64,000 bases of DNA, taken from contig JAUMIR010000001.1 in NCBI GenBank assembly GCA_030847615.1, positions 162,227,001 through 162,291,000 on the forward strand. Reading direction: 5' to 3'. The translations under genes and the position numbers were made by a program. The notes under the pieces were generated by a model. That model was not told where the DNA came from and did not search any database. It worked only from the letters and a program-made list of their open reading frames with translations. The DNA is from Gambelia wislizenii (taxonomy: Eukaryota > Chordata > Lepidosauria > Squamata > Crotaphytidae). Positions 1 through 12,202 of this stretch are shown one piece after another. Positions within the stretch are counted from its first letter, which is position 1, and every line of letters starts with the position of its first letter.

Positions 1-365
1 ATAAGAAGAAGGACTTGTTGGGAAAAGTGTAAAAACAACAACAATTTATTTCTTACCTACCTCTCCCCAAGGCTTGAGGTGGGGAACAATATGGATTAAA
101 ATACAATATATAACTAAAACATTAAATCATTTAAACACGTAAGTTAAAACACATAGGATTAAAACAAACATTGCATTAAAATCATCCATACACTTAAAAT
201 ACCAATGTAAAATTAATGGATTAAAATCAACTGGGTAGGCCTGCTGGAAGAGATAGGTCTTTAGCACTGTTTTAAATTCAGACAGTGTGTTTAGCTGTCA
301 ATCTCTTCTGGCAGGTCATTCCACAATATAGGGGTGGCCGATGGGTGGCAGTTGATAGTCTAGTC
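1..365 (-). mobile_element. L2-like LINE 3' fragment
   Basis: The minus strand reads as an L2-type 3' end. A segment that includes the conserved stretch around an F-R/Q-Q-A-F-type C-terminus (about 235-335, with the paired motifs aggcctgctggaagagat and cttctggcaggtcattcc) is followed by an AT-rich 3' UTR and a poly(A)-like terminus near position 10. The same layout is seen at 11380-11540 and 44259-44818. The copy is heavily diverged, has no long frame, and runs off the left edge. Assignment is by likeness to the better preserved copies in this window. Confidence 0.45.
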
Positions 366-1486
366 CTGGCTGGTTGAAGTAAATGTCCCCCTGAAGACCT
401 GAGTGTATGGGAAGAGGGGATCCTGAAATTATAAGAAAATTCCCTCAACCCTGCAGTAATGAAAGCCTGTTTGTCTTCAAATGCCCTTCTATTTCTTCCT
501 CAAATTTGTACTGAACTAGATTTTCTTGTTCTTCACCTGATTTACCTGCCATCCCAATGTTGCATGGACACTGATTTACCACAAAGCAATAACATGTGCA
601 GCAATTCAAGAAAAACAGACAAATATCTCAAGCTAAAAAAAGCCTAACATTTTTCTTTTTTCAGACCAGACCTGTCAAAGATGACCAGTGAATCTTGCTT
701 TTCTATGGTATATAGGAAGTTCTACAGTATGTTTATATAACTGAAGCTGTTCATCTCCTTTGCCTTCTAAGGCAATAAGGTGAACAAGTCAAGGATTGCC
801 ACAGATAACCTTGCTTTTCCCCATCAAATAAACACACATCTAGGCCTCTGAACCAGGGTCCACTTAGGGAAATGCTGAGATGGTGATATATGATTCTGTA
901 TGAAATTCTTTCCCACAGCATCTCTGACAATCACTTTTATGACATAAAATGAAATCCAAGGCTGGATAGAAAACAGGAATTTCTTGGCGGTAGTGGTTCT
1001 ACAGCTTCCTCTTCAAGGACTGGAAAAACTACCACTTTTTGGCAACTGGATGTTTGTATTCCCACTTTGCTACTTGCTTGTCAGTATATATTAGGAGCAT
1101 GTTACTGCAAATTCTTCTGTATCTCTTAGATGAATAATTTCATCTGTGGCTCTGTTCACATGAAACCTTGTAATTATTCCCTGGCTGACTAGGAAAAGGA
1201 AAATTCAACAAGGAAGAATCTCAGTTTGGAAAATGCCTGCTGTTTCCAATAGATTCAAAACCATAAAAGACCCTTGTTCCCTCAAAACATTCAGATGGTT
1301 TCAAATACTGATATTTGAGACAAGCGTCTTTTCAAATCATTTTTCAGGAGTATAAAGTGCATCAGACAAATTGCAAAGTAGAGTTTTAATCCATAGGACA
1401 ACTATACTGATTACTTCTGATAAAACATTTCAGTTGACTACAGATTGTGGAAATCAAACAGAACTTGTTAACTAGATCATTAGACC
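366..1486. other. No gene or repeat recognised
   Basis: This is AT-rich sequence without a long open frame, without splice-bounded coding sequence and without a repeat that I recognise. It is probably intergenic or intronic DNA. Confidence 0.4.
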
Positions 1487-2230
1487 CCAACAAAGCTAGA
1501 CAGAATGTACAAAACAGGTAAAATCAGGTGCTGGAAATGCAAAGACAAAAATGGATCTTTCATTCATATGTGGTGGAGATGTGCAGTGGCCAAGAAATTT
1601 TGGACTAGAATCCACAACCAAATAGTGGAAATTTTAGGTGTAAAGTTCCCAATGCATCCAGAGTTATATCTACTTAACATGATTGACAACACAGACAGAA
1701 AACTGAGAGGAAATGTTGGAAAAAACTACTATAAACGATAACAGCTGTGAGAATGCTATATGTACAAAAATGGAAAGTAAAAGAAATCCCAACAACAGAT
1801 GACTGGCTAATTAAGTTAAAAGAAATGATGGACTTTGACAAATTAACAGCATCAATAAATTAAAGGTCAGTAAGCCAAGTGGAAGACGACTGGAAACCAA
1901 TAAAAATACAATGGAAAAAGAGATGGGAAAACATAAGCAACATAGATGCTGAAAGCTAATTGTAAACAGACTGGAAGGAGGTTGTAATGTTAGAAACGAT
2001 CTGAAATTAAACTTCATATGAGAGTAGAAGGAAGGAGGATATGTAATAGATAAAATTAGAATAAGAATCCCAGCAAACTAGGTAGAAAGTTGGGAAAATA
2101 TACAATGGGATTGTGGTATATTTTGCAAAATTTTACAATTTATTTATGTATTTATTTTCTTTCTCCCTTTTTTATATTTGACTTTTATAAAAGAAAATGT
2201 TACAAACAAAAATGTAGTAGGAATTTATTC
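1487..2230 (+). mobile_element. L1 LINE 3' end, C-terminal ORF2 remnant
   Basis: The frame at 1505-1741 encodes the cysteine/histidine C-terminal segment typical of L1 ORF2: a CWKC motif, then G-S-F-I-H-M-W-W-R-C and A-K-K-F-W. An AT-rich 3' UTR follows, ending near 2210 in an A-rich stretch. The copy is strongly 5' truncated and the frame is lost after codon 78. A second L1 3' end follows at 2560-3775, so the two may be independent insertions. Confidence 0.65.
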
Positions 2231-2254
2231 CCTTTGTGTTAAAGCTATGTAACT

Positions 2255-2311
2255 CAGTAGTAGTAGTAGTAGTAGTAGTAGAAGAAGAAGAAGAAGAGGA
2301 GGAGGAGGAAG
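2255..2311 (+). repeat. Compound trinucleotide repeat (TAG)n-(AAG)n-(AGG)n
   Basis: Runs of TAG, then AAG, then AGG units follow one another over about 55 bases. It is a compound microsatellite just 3' of an L1 tail, a common place for such expansions. Confidence 0.85.
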
Positions 2312-2334
2312 AACTTGGTAACTAGATCAGAGAC

Positions 2335-2445
2335 TGGAAATGCTGCTTTTTGGGGGGGAGGATTATGATTCCCAGTATGTGCTGGCCAACTGGGGTATTC
2401 CAGGAGCTGTAATTCAAAACAGTAATGTTTCCAAGCTCTAACACA
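2335..2445. mobile_element. hAT-type MITE fragment
   Basis: It contains the pattern 'attatgattcccagtatgtg', then 'ggagctgtaattcaaaac'. These are facing diverged copies of the 'ctgcagttcccagcatt' arms seen in the short DNA elements at 50868 and 40850. It is assigned by that likeness only. Confidence 0.35.
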
Positions 2446-2559
2446 GATTCAAGTTCTTACGTAAGTGGTAAAACTATGACTTGGCTGTAGAACTTCATAC
2501 AGAATGTTCCTCCAGAGAAACAGAAAATACATGATATCGTAAAAAAAAAAAAAAAGTAT

Positions 2560-3775
2560 GCCAGATAGGGAAGACCTGAGGAAATGGCAATATGAGGGAT
2601 TGAAATAAGACTTTGAAAAATTATTAGAAGAGGGCAAAAAACATTTAATAAGTAAGATATATAAATTATTAAAATTTGAAACAGAGGAAGAACAAGTAAA
2701 AGAATATATGATTAGTCAGGCAAAGTATATAGGACATGACATTTACATGTAACAATGGGAAGAGACATGGGTAAAGGGGATAAGATTTACTTGTTCATGT
2801 GTATTAAAGGAAAACTGGTATAAAGTAATGATGAAATGGTATATTACTCCGGAAATTATTGCAAAAATGCATAAAGGAACAAATAATTTATGTTGGAAAT
2901 GTGGAAAGCAAATTGGAACATATTTTCATACGTGGTGGGGGTGTAAAAAAGTTAATGGGTTTTAGTTTAAGGTAAATAAGTGGATTTGTAAGATTCTGAA
3001 AATTAAATTTATGTTAAGACCAGAATTATTCTTGTCGAATATGACAAACAGAGAAGATAAAGATGAGAAATTTTTTTGTAAATTAATCTCGTATATGTTA
3101 ACAGCAGCAAGAATAATTCTTGCGAGAAAATGGAAATCAAATGAATTACCGAGTTATAAGGATTGTTTGGAAAAGCTGATGGAAATTGCCACCATGGAAA
3201 AATTAACGAATATAATCAAAGGGAAATAGCTAGAATTTTTTTTACTTATTTGGAAACCAGTCATTGATTACGTAAGAGAACAAAAAGGGGAAGTTACTAT
3301 TTTGGGGTTTGAAGGTTGATTACTAAAACCATAATAAAATATGTTTGCAACAGAAGGGATGCGAAATGTATAATTTGGTAAAGAAAAAATTGGCAAAAAA
3401 TGGGGTATAAAGTTAAATTGAGGAATAGGATATATATTATAGTTGCAAGTATTAGAGAATAGAAAATTAGAATAAATATTGTTTTCATTTTGTATAAAGA
3501 GAAGGAGTTTGAATCTAGATTACAATACCTTCAGGTAGAGGTAGGAAGCCTTTTTAAAATATTTTTTTTATAAAGGGGAGGGGGAAGAAAGGAGGGAGAA
3601 ATGAAGGGAAGGAACAGGGGATATAAATGGGGTAGATGTATTGTATTGTGATATGTATTAGGTATTAGGTATAGTAACAGGTTATGTATGTTCTATGTTA
3701 GAAGTAATTTTGTGTTGTCTTATTTTTATGAATGACTAGATAAAGTATGGGGGAATATTTTTTTTTAAAGTATGC
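2560..3775 (+). mobile_element. L1 LINE 3' end (ORF2 C-terminal part plus 3' UTR)
   Basis: Fragments of ORF2 can be read in order on the plus strand. First comes a lysine-rich helical stretch (about 2600-2750), then W-Y-I-T-P-E-type residues near 2840. Next is the cysteine/histidine motif (C-W-K-C-G-K, then F-H-T-W-W-G-C; about 2892-2945), and then the C-terminal segment as a 72-codon frame at 3011-3229 beginning L-R-P-E-L-F-L. A long AT-rich 3' UTR runs to about 3775. Several stops and frameshifts show that the copy is dead. It is 5' truncated, the usual product of target-primed reverse transcription. Confidence 0.7.
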
Positions 3776-3832
3776 CAGAGAGAGGGTTTGGTTAGATTTT
3801 TTCTCTCTGACATCAAGTTTTCTATGTGAGAC

Positions 3833-3882
3833 ACACCCACACCCACACCCACACCTGAGAGAGAGAGAGAGAAAGAGAGAGA
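3833..3882 (+). repeat. (CCCACA)n / (GA)n microsatellite
   Basis: Short CCCACA units are followed by a GA tract, immediately left of the Tc1-type element. Confidence 0.8.
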
Positions 3883-3883
3883 G

Positions 3884-5360
3884 TTAGGTCCAGAAGTAAT
3901 TGGGACCAAAAGTAATTGGGCAAATTAACACAATCATAAATAAAATGTTAATTTTTAATACTTGGTTGAGAATCCTCTGCAGGCCACGACTGCTTCAAGT
4001 CTAGCACACATGGACATCACCAAATGCTGGGTCTCTTCCTTTGTGATGCTTTGCCAGACCTTTACTGCAGCTCTCTTCAGCTATTGTTTGTTCACGGGTC
4101 TTTCTGCCTTAGTTAAATGCATGCTCGATTGGGTTGAGATCAAGTGATTGACTCAGTTATTGCAGAATATTCCACTTCTTTGCCTTAAAAAACTCCTGGG
4201 CTACTTTCACAGTATGTTTTGGGTCACTGTCCTTTTGTAAAATGAAGCGCTAACCAATCAACTTTGCTGAATTTGGCTGAATCTGAACAGACAATACAGC
4301 CCTATACACTTCAGAATTCATCTGCTGCTTCTGTCTTCTGTCACATCATCAATACACACTAGTGACCCAGTGCCATTGGAAGCCATGCATGCCCATGCCA
4401 CCACACTGCCTCCACAATGTTTTACAGATGATGTGCTATGCTTTGGATCATGAGCCGTTCCAAACCTTCTCCATACATTTTTCTTCCCATCACTCTGGTA
4501 CAGGTTAATCTTAGTTTCATCTGTCCAAAGAATGCTGTTCCAGAACTGGACTGGCTTTTTTAGGGTGTTTTTTTTTGGGGGGGGGCAAAGTCTAATCTGA
4601 CCTTCCTATTATTGAGGCTTCTGAATGGTTTGTACCTTGTGGTGAACCCTCTTGTATTTGCTCTCATGAAGTCTTCTCTTTATGGTAGTCTTGGATAATG
4701 ATATGCCTTACCTCCTGGAGAGTGTTCTTCACTTGGCTGGATGTTGTGAAGGGTTTTTTTCTTTTCCATAGAAAGGATGCCATGATCATCCACTACTGTT
4801 GTCTTCTGTGGATGTCCAGGCCTTTTTGTGTTGCAGAGCTCACCAGTGCACTTTTTTCTCCCAAGGTACCAAACTGTTGATTTGGCCACTCCTAACGTTT
4901 CTGCTATCTCTCTGATGGATTTATTTATTTATTTATTTATTTATTTTGGTAGCCTAAGGGTGACCTGTTTCACTTGCACTGAGAGCTCCTTTGACTGCAT
5001 GTTGTGGGGTCACAGCAACAGCTTTCAAATGCGAATGCCACACCTTGAAACAACTCCAGACTGTTTACCTGCTTAATTGATGAAGAAATAACAAAGGAAT
5101 AGCCCATACCTCTCCATGAAACAGCTTTTGAGTCAATTGTCCATTTACTTTTGGTCCCTTGAAAAAGAGGGGGCTACATGTTAAAGAGCTGTAATTCCTA
5201 AACTCTTCCTCCAGTTTGGATGTAAATATCCTCAAATTAAAGCTGAGAGACTGCACTTTAAGCCCATATTCATTATTTAATTGTAACTTGAATTTATTTT
5301 GGTAAACAGCTGAAATAACAAAACTTGTGTCAGTGTCCAATTATTTCCAGACCTGACTGT
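3884..5360 (-). mobile_element. Tc1/mariner-type DNA transposon, decayed
   Basis: This element of about 1.48 kb has matching inverted ends. The left end reads TTAGGTCCAGAAGTAATTGG, and the complement of the right end reads ACAGTCAGGTCTGGAAATAA; a TA follows on the right. Transposase pieces read on the minus strand. A helix-turn-helix/GRPR-like region with T-K-R-P-G-H-P is near 4830. The first catalytic Asp is in W-T-D-E-T-K (about 4520). The second is in Q-K-D-S-D-P-K-H (about 4235). The Glu is in L-D-L-N-P-I-E-H (about 4130). The spacing from the second Asp to the Glu is 34 residues, as in Tc1 (DD34E). A stop codon lies between the second Asp and the Glu, and other breaks are present, so it cannot make transposase. 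Confidence 0.8.
4918..4947 (+). repeat. (TTTA)n microsatellite
   Basis: A run of TTTA units sits within the Tc1-type element, replacing part of its coding sequence near the N-terminal region of the transposase. Confidence 0.85.
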
Positions 5361-5446
5361 ATATTAGAAAAATAAATATTCCATCATATGAGCTATCACC
5401 TGCAGATTTGGATTTCAGTGATGAGTATGGTTTGGCTACCAGTCTA

Positions 5447-5681
5447 CAGTTGTACCAAATCCTTGGTATCCACGGATATGCTATCCATGGATTTCAGTAT
5501 TCACGCTTGAAAATATTCTTAAAAAAATAATAATCCAACAAGTAAACCTTGATTTTGCCATCTTATATAAGGGACACCATTTTGCTATGCCATTGCATAT
5601 AATGGGACTTGAGTATTCATGGATTTTGGTATTCACGGGGGGTCCTCGAACCAAACCTCAGTGAATATGAAGGGACAACTG
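5447..5681. mobile_element. Pogo/Tigger-like MITE, 235 bp, TA target site
   Basis: It is flanked by TA and has inverted ends: CAGTTGTACC at the left and the complement of GGGACAACTG at the right. A second copy at 45346-45574 shares almost the whole interior, including 'gggacaccattttgctatgc'. TA duplication and CAGTTG termini are typical of the pogo/Tigger branch of Tc1/mariner. There is no coding capacity. Confidence 0.75.
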
Positions 5682-6190
5682 TATAAGCAAATGTGTATAT
5701 GCTAGTCTATAGGCAAATTTCTTAACACCCAAGCATGTTTACTTTTGGGCAACCAGCTGTGAGCCATATGTGCACCTCTGGCTGGAGGTCCAAATTCTGT
5801 GTTTGACATAGAATGGGAAAGAGTACATTTCCATTGTGTGAAGCCAGGTTAAGATTAATGTAAAACAGCCAAAAAAATAATTTTTATTGTTTATAGAGTG
5901 CAAATCCTGGGGTTCCATTAACTAACATCTAAGATATGATATGTTTAGAAACTGGATTAGGACTTGCTAGGGATCCTCTCTCCTAATGCAACTGTGATCC
6001 TTCCATTTACAACAAATTCTATGTTTTTTAAAAAAACAAATTCCTTGAGTGAGTGCAACTGCTTTGGCTGCCATCATCCATGCAATATTATTACCTGTTT
6101 TTTCTCTGGTTTAAGCAAGTGCCCGCAGTGACCATGCATTATAAATCGAGTGCACTTTAATTTGCTTTTTCTGTAACATGGTATTTTCAG

Positions 6191-6285
6191 CTTGTCTACC
6201 AAGATGAACAGCTCTGAAATGAATGAGCATGAAGAAGAGAGTGAACTACGTTTCTCTAGAATAATTTGTTTTTGCAAAGAAGCAG
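6191..6285 (+). other. Candidate internal exon (unassigned)
   Basis: A pyrimidine-rich tract ending in TTTTCAG precedes 95 bases that are open in one frame, and AAGCAG|GTATGT follows as a good donor. The frame starts after one leading base and contains an acidic run near M-N-E-H-E-E-E-S-E. I do not recognise the product. It is on the strand opposite to MEI4. A short open stretch between chance splice signals is not rare, so this is only a candidate. It could also be a non-coding RNA exon. Confidence 0.25.
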
Positions 6286-8560
6286 GTATGTGGTATAATT
6301 AAGCAGGGATGTCAGTGAACAAGGCAGGGACTTAAACAGGTGCATCTTAATTATCCATAACCAACCAAGATTAAGCAACAAGAAAATGATCCCCTGGACT
6401 AATGCATGAATGAAATAGGCTATGCATATTTACAAGAGGCACAGCTGTCACTTCTTAATGATAGCTGAATCAAAAACCACTGAGCTGTAACTAATTATTA
6501 TAAGAAAGAGAAAAGGGGAGTAGGGTAAGCTGAGTCTGGAATGACATGCACACAGTTGTATATTTGGTTAGTCAAGGCACATCAGTGTGTCACATCATCT
6601 CACCCAGGGCTGCTGCCTCATGCTGATGTTCCATCCCAACCCACCTCCTTATTTTAATCAGTGGGGGAAGCTACATGGCTTTTCCATATTACGTAGTGAG
6701 CTTCCTTGCCTTAAAAAAAGTGCTAAAAAGACACGTCCACATCCAGTCAACAAGTTATATAGAAATGGCAGTAGGCATTACAGGCATGCCTGTAGAAAGG
6801 CACTATAGGGCAGTAACTGGATAGCAATTCAGGTTGACCAATCTTCAAATACTGAGCATGAATGGGAGTACGGATAGTAATGAATACTGAAGTCAAAAGG
6901 GCTGTCAAAAACTTGCTATTTCACTGGGTAGATTTCAATGACACTTCCTTCTTTAGGGGCACATTGTGGTCTCCCTGATTTATAAAGTCTAAGGGGTTTG
7001 TGCCTTGCATAACTACTAATGGAGTGCAAAGACTCTGCTCAGGAACAGGAAAAACTGGGCTGTACACCCTGCTGTTTGAAGGAGGTGCTGCTTCATCTGC
7101 ATCCATCTGATACACAAAGATTGCACTTCCTACCAGACTGTGAGGGGAGAAGTGACAGCATCCAGTCTGCAGTAGCTTATGGGGATGGATGAAGAAACCC
7201 TGAACAGACGCATCCCACAGCACCAAGATTAAACAAGAGAACATTGTTATGCTGTGTTTGTAGGCTGTGGCAAGGAAATGCTCACGCTTTATTTATTTAT
7301 TTATTTATTTTTTGGCCATGTTGAATTATCAAGAGAGACTGTGTATGAGAACTCAGAGTTTATTTCCCTCACACTCTGGTTTAAGAATTCCTCAGTGCCA
7401 CATTAAAGATACACTTTAGTTAGCAAAGATTACACTTCTAAAAGAGCCTTCTTCCAGTGAAAGAGGATCCTGCAGAGTAAGTGAAGCAAGGCTGTCTAAA
7501 CAAATAAATTTGGCCCGCTGCACCATTTATCCTCACCACAAGCGTTTGACCCAATAGGGTTGTACTGACAGAGTAGCTAACTGGCCATGAGTTGGCAGCT
7601 TTTTAATAGCTGCAAACCCTTGCACAGATTTCAGTGGCAAAATGCTTCCACACAACGTGCCTTTAATAATAATACAGAGTGTTTCATACTGACAGCTGCA
7701 AGTGACCATGCAACATAAGAAACTGCTCATGTGTTAATGCTGGTGTACCCTGAAATAAATCTGGAAGGGGGAGGAGACCAATGTTCTCACTGTCAGATGG
7801 GGTATGAGAATGAGACTAGGGATTACAACACAGGTGGGACTCATGCATCCCTCCCATGCCATTTTTTGCTCCCCTACCAAGTCCCTCGCCCTCTTGTTGG
7901 TAAACATGAAAGAATCATTTCCAGAAGACGCAAATCTCCTCTAAAACAGGGGGTACTCCCTAAAATCGTTTTCCAGTTTAAAAAACAAACAAACAAACTA
8001 GTCACTTCCATGGCAGGTCTGGAGGTGGTAGGAAATGGGCCCTAAACTTTCAGAATTTTTCTGCTCATCTGGTGGACTTTTAAGGGCCAAAGGAAATGTC
8101 CAAATGCTGCCCATCAAAAACATATGAAACCAGCTGTATTTTCTAGGTATCTCCTTCTAACAGCCCCACTCCTGCGCTTAAGCTCATCTAGCTGTCACCA
8201 CTTAAAACCAACACATCATTAATCCTTTGTTTACCTAGAAGAGAGTCTATACCCAATAGCTGGGCTGCCCAGATCATGGGAGATCCCATTAGCATACTCC
8301 TTCTTTAGCTATAAGTCTAAAGGCATACCATAGTGAAAAAGAGGGAAAAAGCTTCACTTGAACCACAGCCAGTCACAAAACTTTTTCTCCCCAGTTTTGA
8401 GAAATTAGTGAAAAGGGCCTTTTTAGTTCTATCACCCAATGTCACTTTGCATTAAGGACAGGAGGGAAGCAGCTAGCTCTGTGTACAGTAATCTCTCTAT
8501 GGCTGGTAAAGGTCTGTGGTCATGATTTCTCTATTCTGTTGCTGCTTCTTGAGATTCAGG
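6286..8560. other. No gene recognised; simple repeats only
   Basis: Open frames here are short and lack family features. A (TTTA)n tract lies at about 7287-7308. No LINE or SINE signature was recognised. The sequence is probably unique non-coding DNA. Confidence 0.4.
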
Positions 8561-8566
8561 AGTCTG

Positions 8567-9448
8567 GGGGCTGGTTTACACGGCAGATTTATTGAGGCAA
8601 CTTGCGCTTTAATTCTTTTCCGCAGCTGTGCCAGTCAGATTTTTCGTTCAGACTTGAAAAGGGGGGGGGGCTCTCAAGCAGAATCAGGCTTTATGGGGAA
8701 GGGCATAGACCTTCCTTTGAAGCCCTGCATTTTTGAGCTAAAGAAAGACTCACAGACTGCCCAAATAGCAGGGGGGAAGATAAAAGAAGTGGCTCTGTCT
8801 CTGTCTCTCTCTAAATCTGCCTGTAAATGAACTCAGTCACTGCCCGAAGCAGAGAGACAGCAATCTCTCTGCTGAAAGACTTTGCTGCCATGTCGAGGAT
8901 CCTAAGGTGAACCTATCACAAGTTTTTTCAGCACGATTTGTTTAGTCAGGGTTCACAACTTGCAAAATAGCAGAGGATTTTTGACTCTCCCTCCCTCAGT
9001 CCCCCCTCCCCCCTCTCTCTCCCTCGCTTGCTCTCTCTCTCTCGCTCTCTCCCTCCCCCAAGCAGAGCTGACAGATGGGAACTTTATGACTGAAAGGTCT
9101 TGGGAATCCTTTTTCTTGGCAGACTTGCAAAATAGCAGAGAGAATTTTTCAAAGTTTCCTGAATGCTACTGAACTCAGTCCCCCTCTTTTAAGCCCGCCC
9201 CTTGCATCAGAGCAACCAATCACAATGCAGATCTGCTGCAACCCCTAACGGAATGGTAGTTTACACTGCCAATAAAGCACTACATTGCAAATATACCTGC
9301 AAAAGTAGCGACATCCCTTGTCACGCTATATTTGGGTGTTTTACCTTCCCCCCTTCTGAATGAGGTGATGCTGTGCTGCGATCCGTGTGAACTATGAGCT
9401 ATCTTAGCGGTATATTTAGAGGAATATTTGCCCATGTAAACGATCCCT
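8567..9448. mobile_element. Non-autonomous DNA transposon with TTTACACGGCA-type ends
   Basis: The left end GGGCTGGTTTACACGGCAG matches the complement of the right end (GGGATCGTTTACATGGGCAA) with few mismatches. The interior of about 880 bp has C/T-rich tracts (about 8990-9060), a twice-used segment 'acttgcaaaatagcagag' (8958 and 9123), and no transposase frame. The related element at 32461-33347 has similar ends and similar interior motifs such as 'gcagagctg' and a gattggttg/aaccaatca box. I cannot place the family; PIF/Harbinger or another class is possible. Confidence 0.5.
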
Positions 9449-10759
9449 GGGTTTCAACTGATATCAACCACCAACCACACAACATTCCCCCTTGCAGCCT
9501 GCTTCTTCCCAGGCCAATTGATCCAGAACTCCAATAAGAGAGAATATCTATACTCAGCCTTGTTCTCTGGTCTGGTCTTGCCTTTAGTTTTGTGCTATTT
9601 TAATTTGCTTGTTCCTAATCTTGAAGTACTCTACCCATTCCATATTTGGTTCTTTGTGTGTATAGGAACTGTCAACAGGCTTCTTTCCTGGATCTTGATC
9701 CTAGTTTTCTGTCAGTATGTTTGAAAGTGGCCCTGTTGACTCATTGTACATGGACTATCTAGGCTGAAGACATGGTTATCTGCTGGCACCCTGATTTAGT
9801 AGTGTTGCTTGTTTGGCTGGTTTTGGTATGGAGTGGGGTGAGGCTCATACCTTATAACCCACTCATTGCAGATTTTCAGCATGCATTTCCTTTCCCTTCC
9901 CACTCCCATTTTCATTCCTCCTCTGAAGCATAGACAGGAATGAAGAGGTTAAAAGAGCACTACAGCTATTCCTGTTACAAGCATTTGACTGGGTTATCAT
10001 GCTACTGCTGCTCATAAAAGACTTGGGGGTAAACCTTACAAATGATAAGACATAGATAAGGCATGTTTCATTGCAACATGGGTTGCCATTTTTCAGTGCC
10101 AAGGGCATACTTCTCTTGAACGGAAAGCTACATTCTTCCAACAAATAGCTTCACAGCCTTTGTTAATAAAAAGATCCCTTCTCTTCATAAAATCCATTTC
10201 ATTGCTCCTTCTATTGAAGAGAAAACACCTGAGTTTTCTGATTAAGTGTCACCCTCAATTTTGCCATACAAGAAAACAAAGTGACAAGCACCTGCTCTTT
10301 CTTTGCCAGAATTCCATAAAGCCATTTATTCACACGAACAAGGAAGGTATAAGAACTATTCATCTTTCTGCTGTCTTGACTGGCCTACCACATTATCCTG
10401 TACATTTTCTGGCCATCTGTAGGGCATCCGTCACCTCACTGGGTGCTGGCCAACAAGCAGTCACTGTGACATACCTGAACCATAATACCAAAACTCCTCC
10501 TATTTCACTTTCAAATAAAAGCCACCACCACCCCTGCCCGACTCCAGAGAAATTCTATCTATATAAATTCAAAAAACAAAAAAGGAGTTGCAGTTCAGTT
10601 TCTGGTTGCTCACAATTCCCTAGATCCATGTCATTTTTTCCTCAAGGATAAAGTACTTACACGTCTTTAAAATTTCTCATCGATGGTTTCAATAAACATA
10701 GTGTTATGTTCAAGACATAGAAGTTGACAAAAAGCAGTAAGACATACTAGGAGCTAAAG
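9449..10759. other. No gene or repeat recognised
   Basis: A plus-strand open frame of 163 codons (10160-10651) is present, but its composition is that of translated AT-rich DNA and it has no recognisable domain, so I do not call it a gene. Confidence 0.4.
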
Positions 10760-10885
10760 CAGTGGTGGGGAACATCTGAGCCTCTGGATTTTGGTGAACT
10801 TCAGCTCTCATCATCCCTCATTGTTGGCTAGGGTTGAAAGGGGCTGCTGTGCAACAACATCAGGAAGACTGCAGTTTTCCCATCC
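10760..10885. mobile_element. hAT-type MITE
   Basis: It begins CAGTGGTGGGGAACATCTG and ends with the inverted counterpart 'gcagttttcccatcc'. Interior arms read 'cttcagctctcatcatccct' and 'ggctagggttg'. It belongs to a short family seen again at 40493, 40850, 41278, 50868 and 52628. CAGNGGTGGGNAAC termini are typical of hAT non-autonomous elements. Confidence 0.5.
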
Positions 10886-11379
10886 ATGGACTAGATGACT
10901 GTTGCATGTCATCAGCAACAACCTACTTCTACCAATGGTGTGAGCTAGACTGAGAAGGCAGTAGGCATACCCATGTGTTGTACAAATGATTAAGATGCAC
11001 AAATGATAAACTTACCACAGGGTGTTTCATATACAGGGCTTCTATTAAAAAGTTACTGTGCATTTACATCATCTTTTCCCTCTTAGATGAAGAAGGCTGG
11101 ACTGCAGTCAGAAAAACTGGCTTGACTGGAGGTCAAGTAATAGGTTCACCAGCTGTGTGAGAAGATGGTACCAGTACTCATGGAGGAAGCAGGGGGATCT
11201 TTGAACGCAAGGGGATCTGCAGCCTAGAGATCGTGGTTATAAGACACCTCCATTTGGAGGTATTGAAATGAGCAACTGAAATAAGCAACTAAGGCAGGGA
11301 GTGAGAGTGTTCTCTATAGCGATCCTCATAAGAAGCATAATAGTTGCAATATGGGTCACATCTATAATGGAGGCTGGGA
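10886..11379. other. No gene or repeat recognised
   Basis: Mixed-composition sequence with no long frame and no repeat signature that I can name. Confidence 0.35.
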
Positions 11380-11540
11380 TCTAATCAGGAAAGGCCTGCC
11401 GAAAGAGATCCATCTTTAGTGCTTTTTTGAAGCTACTTAAGATCATCATCTGACGGATCTCATTCGGCAGGCCGTTCCATAAATTGGGGGCGATTACCGA
11501 AAAGGCCCTCTGGGAGAATGCCCAAAAAGCAGACTCTTCC
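11380..11540 (-). mobile_element. L2 LINE fragment (ORF2 C-terminus)
   Basis: On the minus strand this matches the C-terminal ORF2 part of the L2 copy at 44259-44818: a segment corresponding to R-A-F-S-A-A-A-P-R-L-W-N (about 11490-11530) and the paired motifs around 'ggcctgccgaaagagat'. It lacks both the 5' part and the 3' UTR. Confidence 0.6.
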
Positions 11541-12170
11541 TAAGACTCCTACAATGATGGTAGAAGAAAAGGAACTGGGTTTCAGTGGGGACACATGACT
11601 TATATCCATGCAACTGAGGGAGGAGCAGGGCTACTGCCAAAACACAGCTCTAGAAGCTTCCAAAGATCTCCACACAGGTGAAGAACGACCCATATGTGTG
11701 AATCAGAGAGACCATGAAGAAGAAAATCCAGGAACCACCAAATGAGAAACAATTTCCTTTTGAAGTGAGAGAACTATCTTCATTTTCATGCTCTGACAGT
11801 ACCATCAAATTAGCTAATTCCAGCTTTTCTGCTGTAACAGCTCTTACAAATGATTATCTTCAAATAAAGTGATTTTAAGGTCACAGACGGAACCCAAAGT
11901 GAGACTAAAATGCTTCCCTGACAGTTTCCCCACCATGTTTCCATTTGAAACAGCACCTTTTAATCCTCTCTGTCCTCTGTGATTCTCACAGTCCTTTATG
12001 TAATCTGACTACATTTAAGAAGCTGTGAGATAGCTTTAGGAATTGAAGAATCTGCCAAACTTGATTTAGCTAATTTTTCTGCAGTTAACAGATGCCAAAA
12101 TGGTATGAAACAATAGATATTTTCATGCACGACTCAAAGTATGCATTTTGTACTCATTTTTCAAAATCTG

Positions 12171-12202
<32 letters not shown>

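Noticed and set aside
10160..10651. 163-codon plus-strand open frame
   Set aside because: No domain, AT-rich composition, no splice or promoter context; looks like chance.
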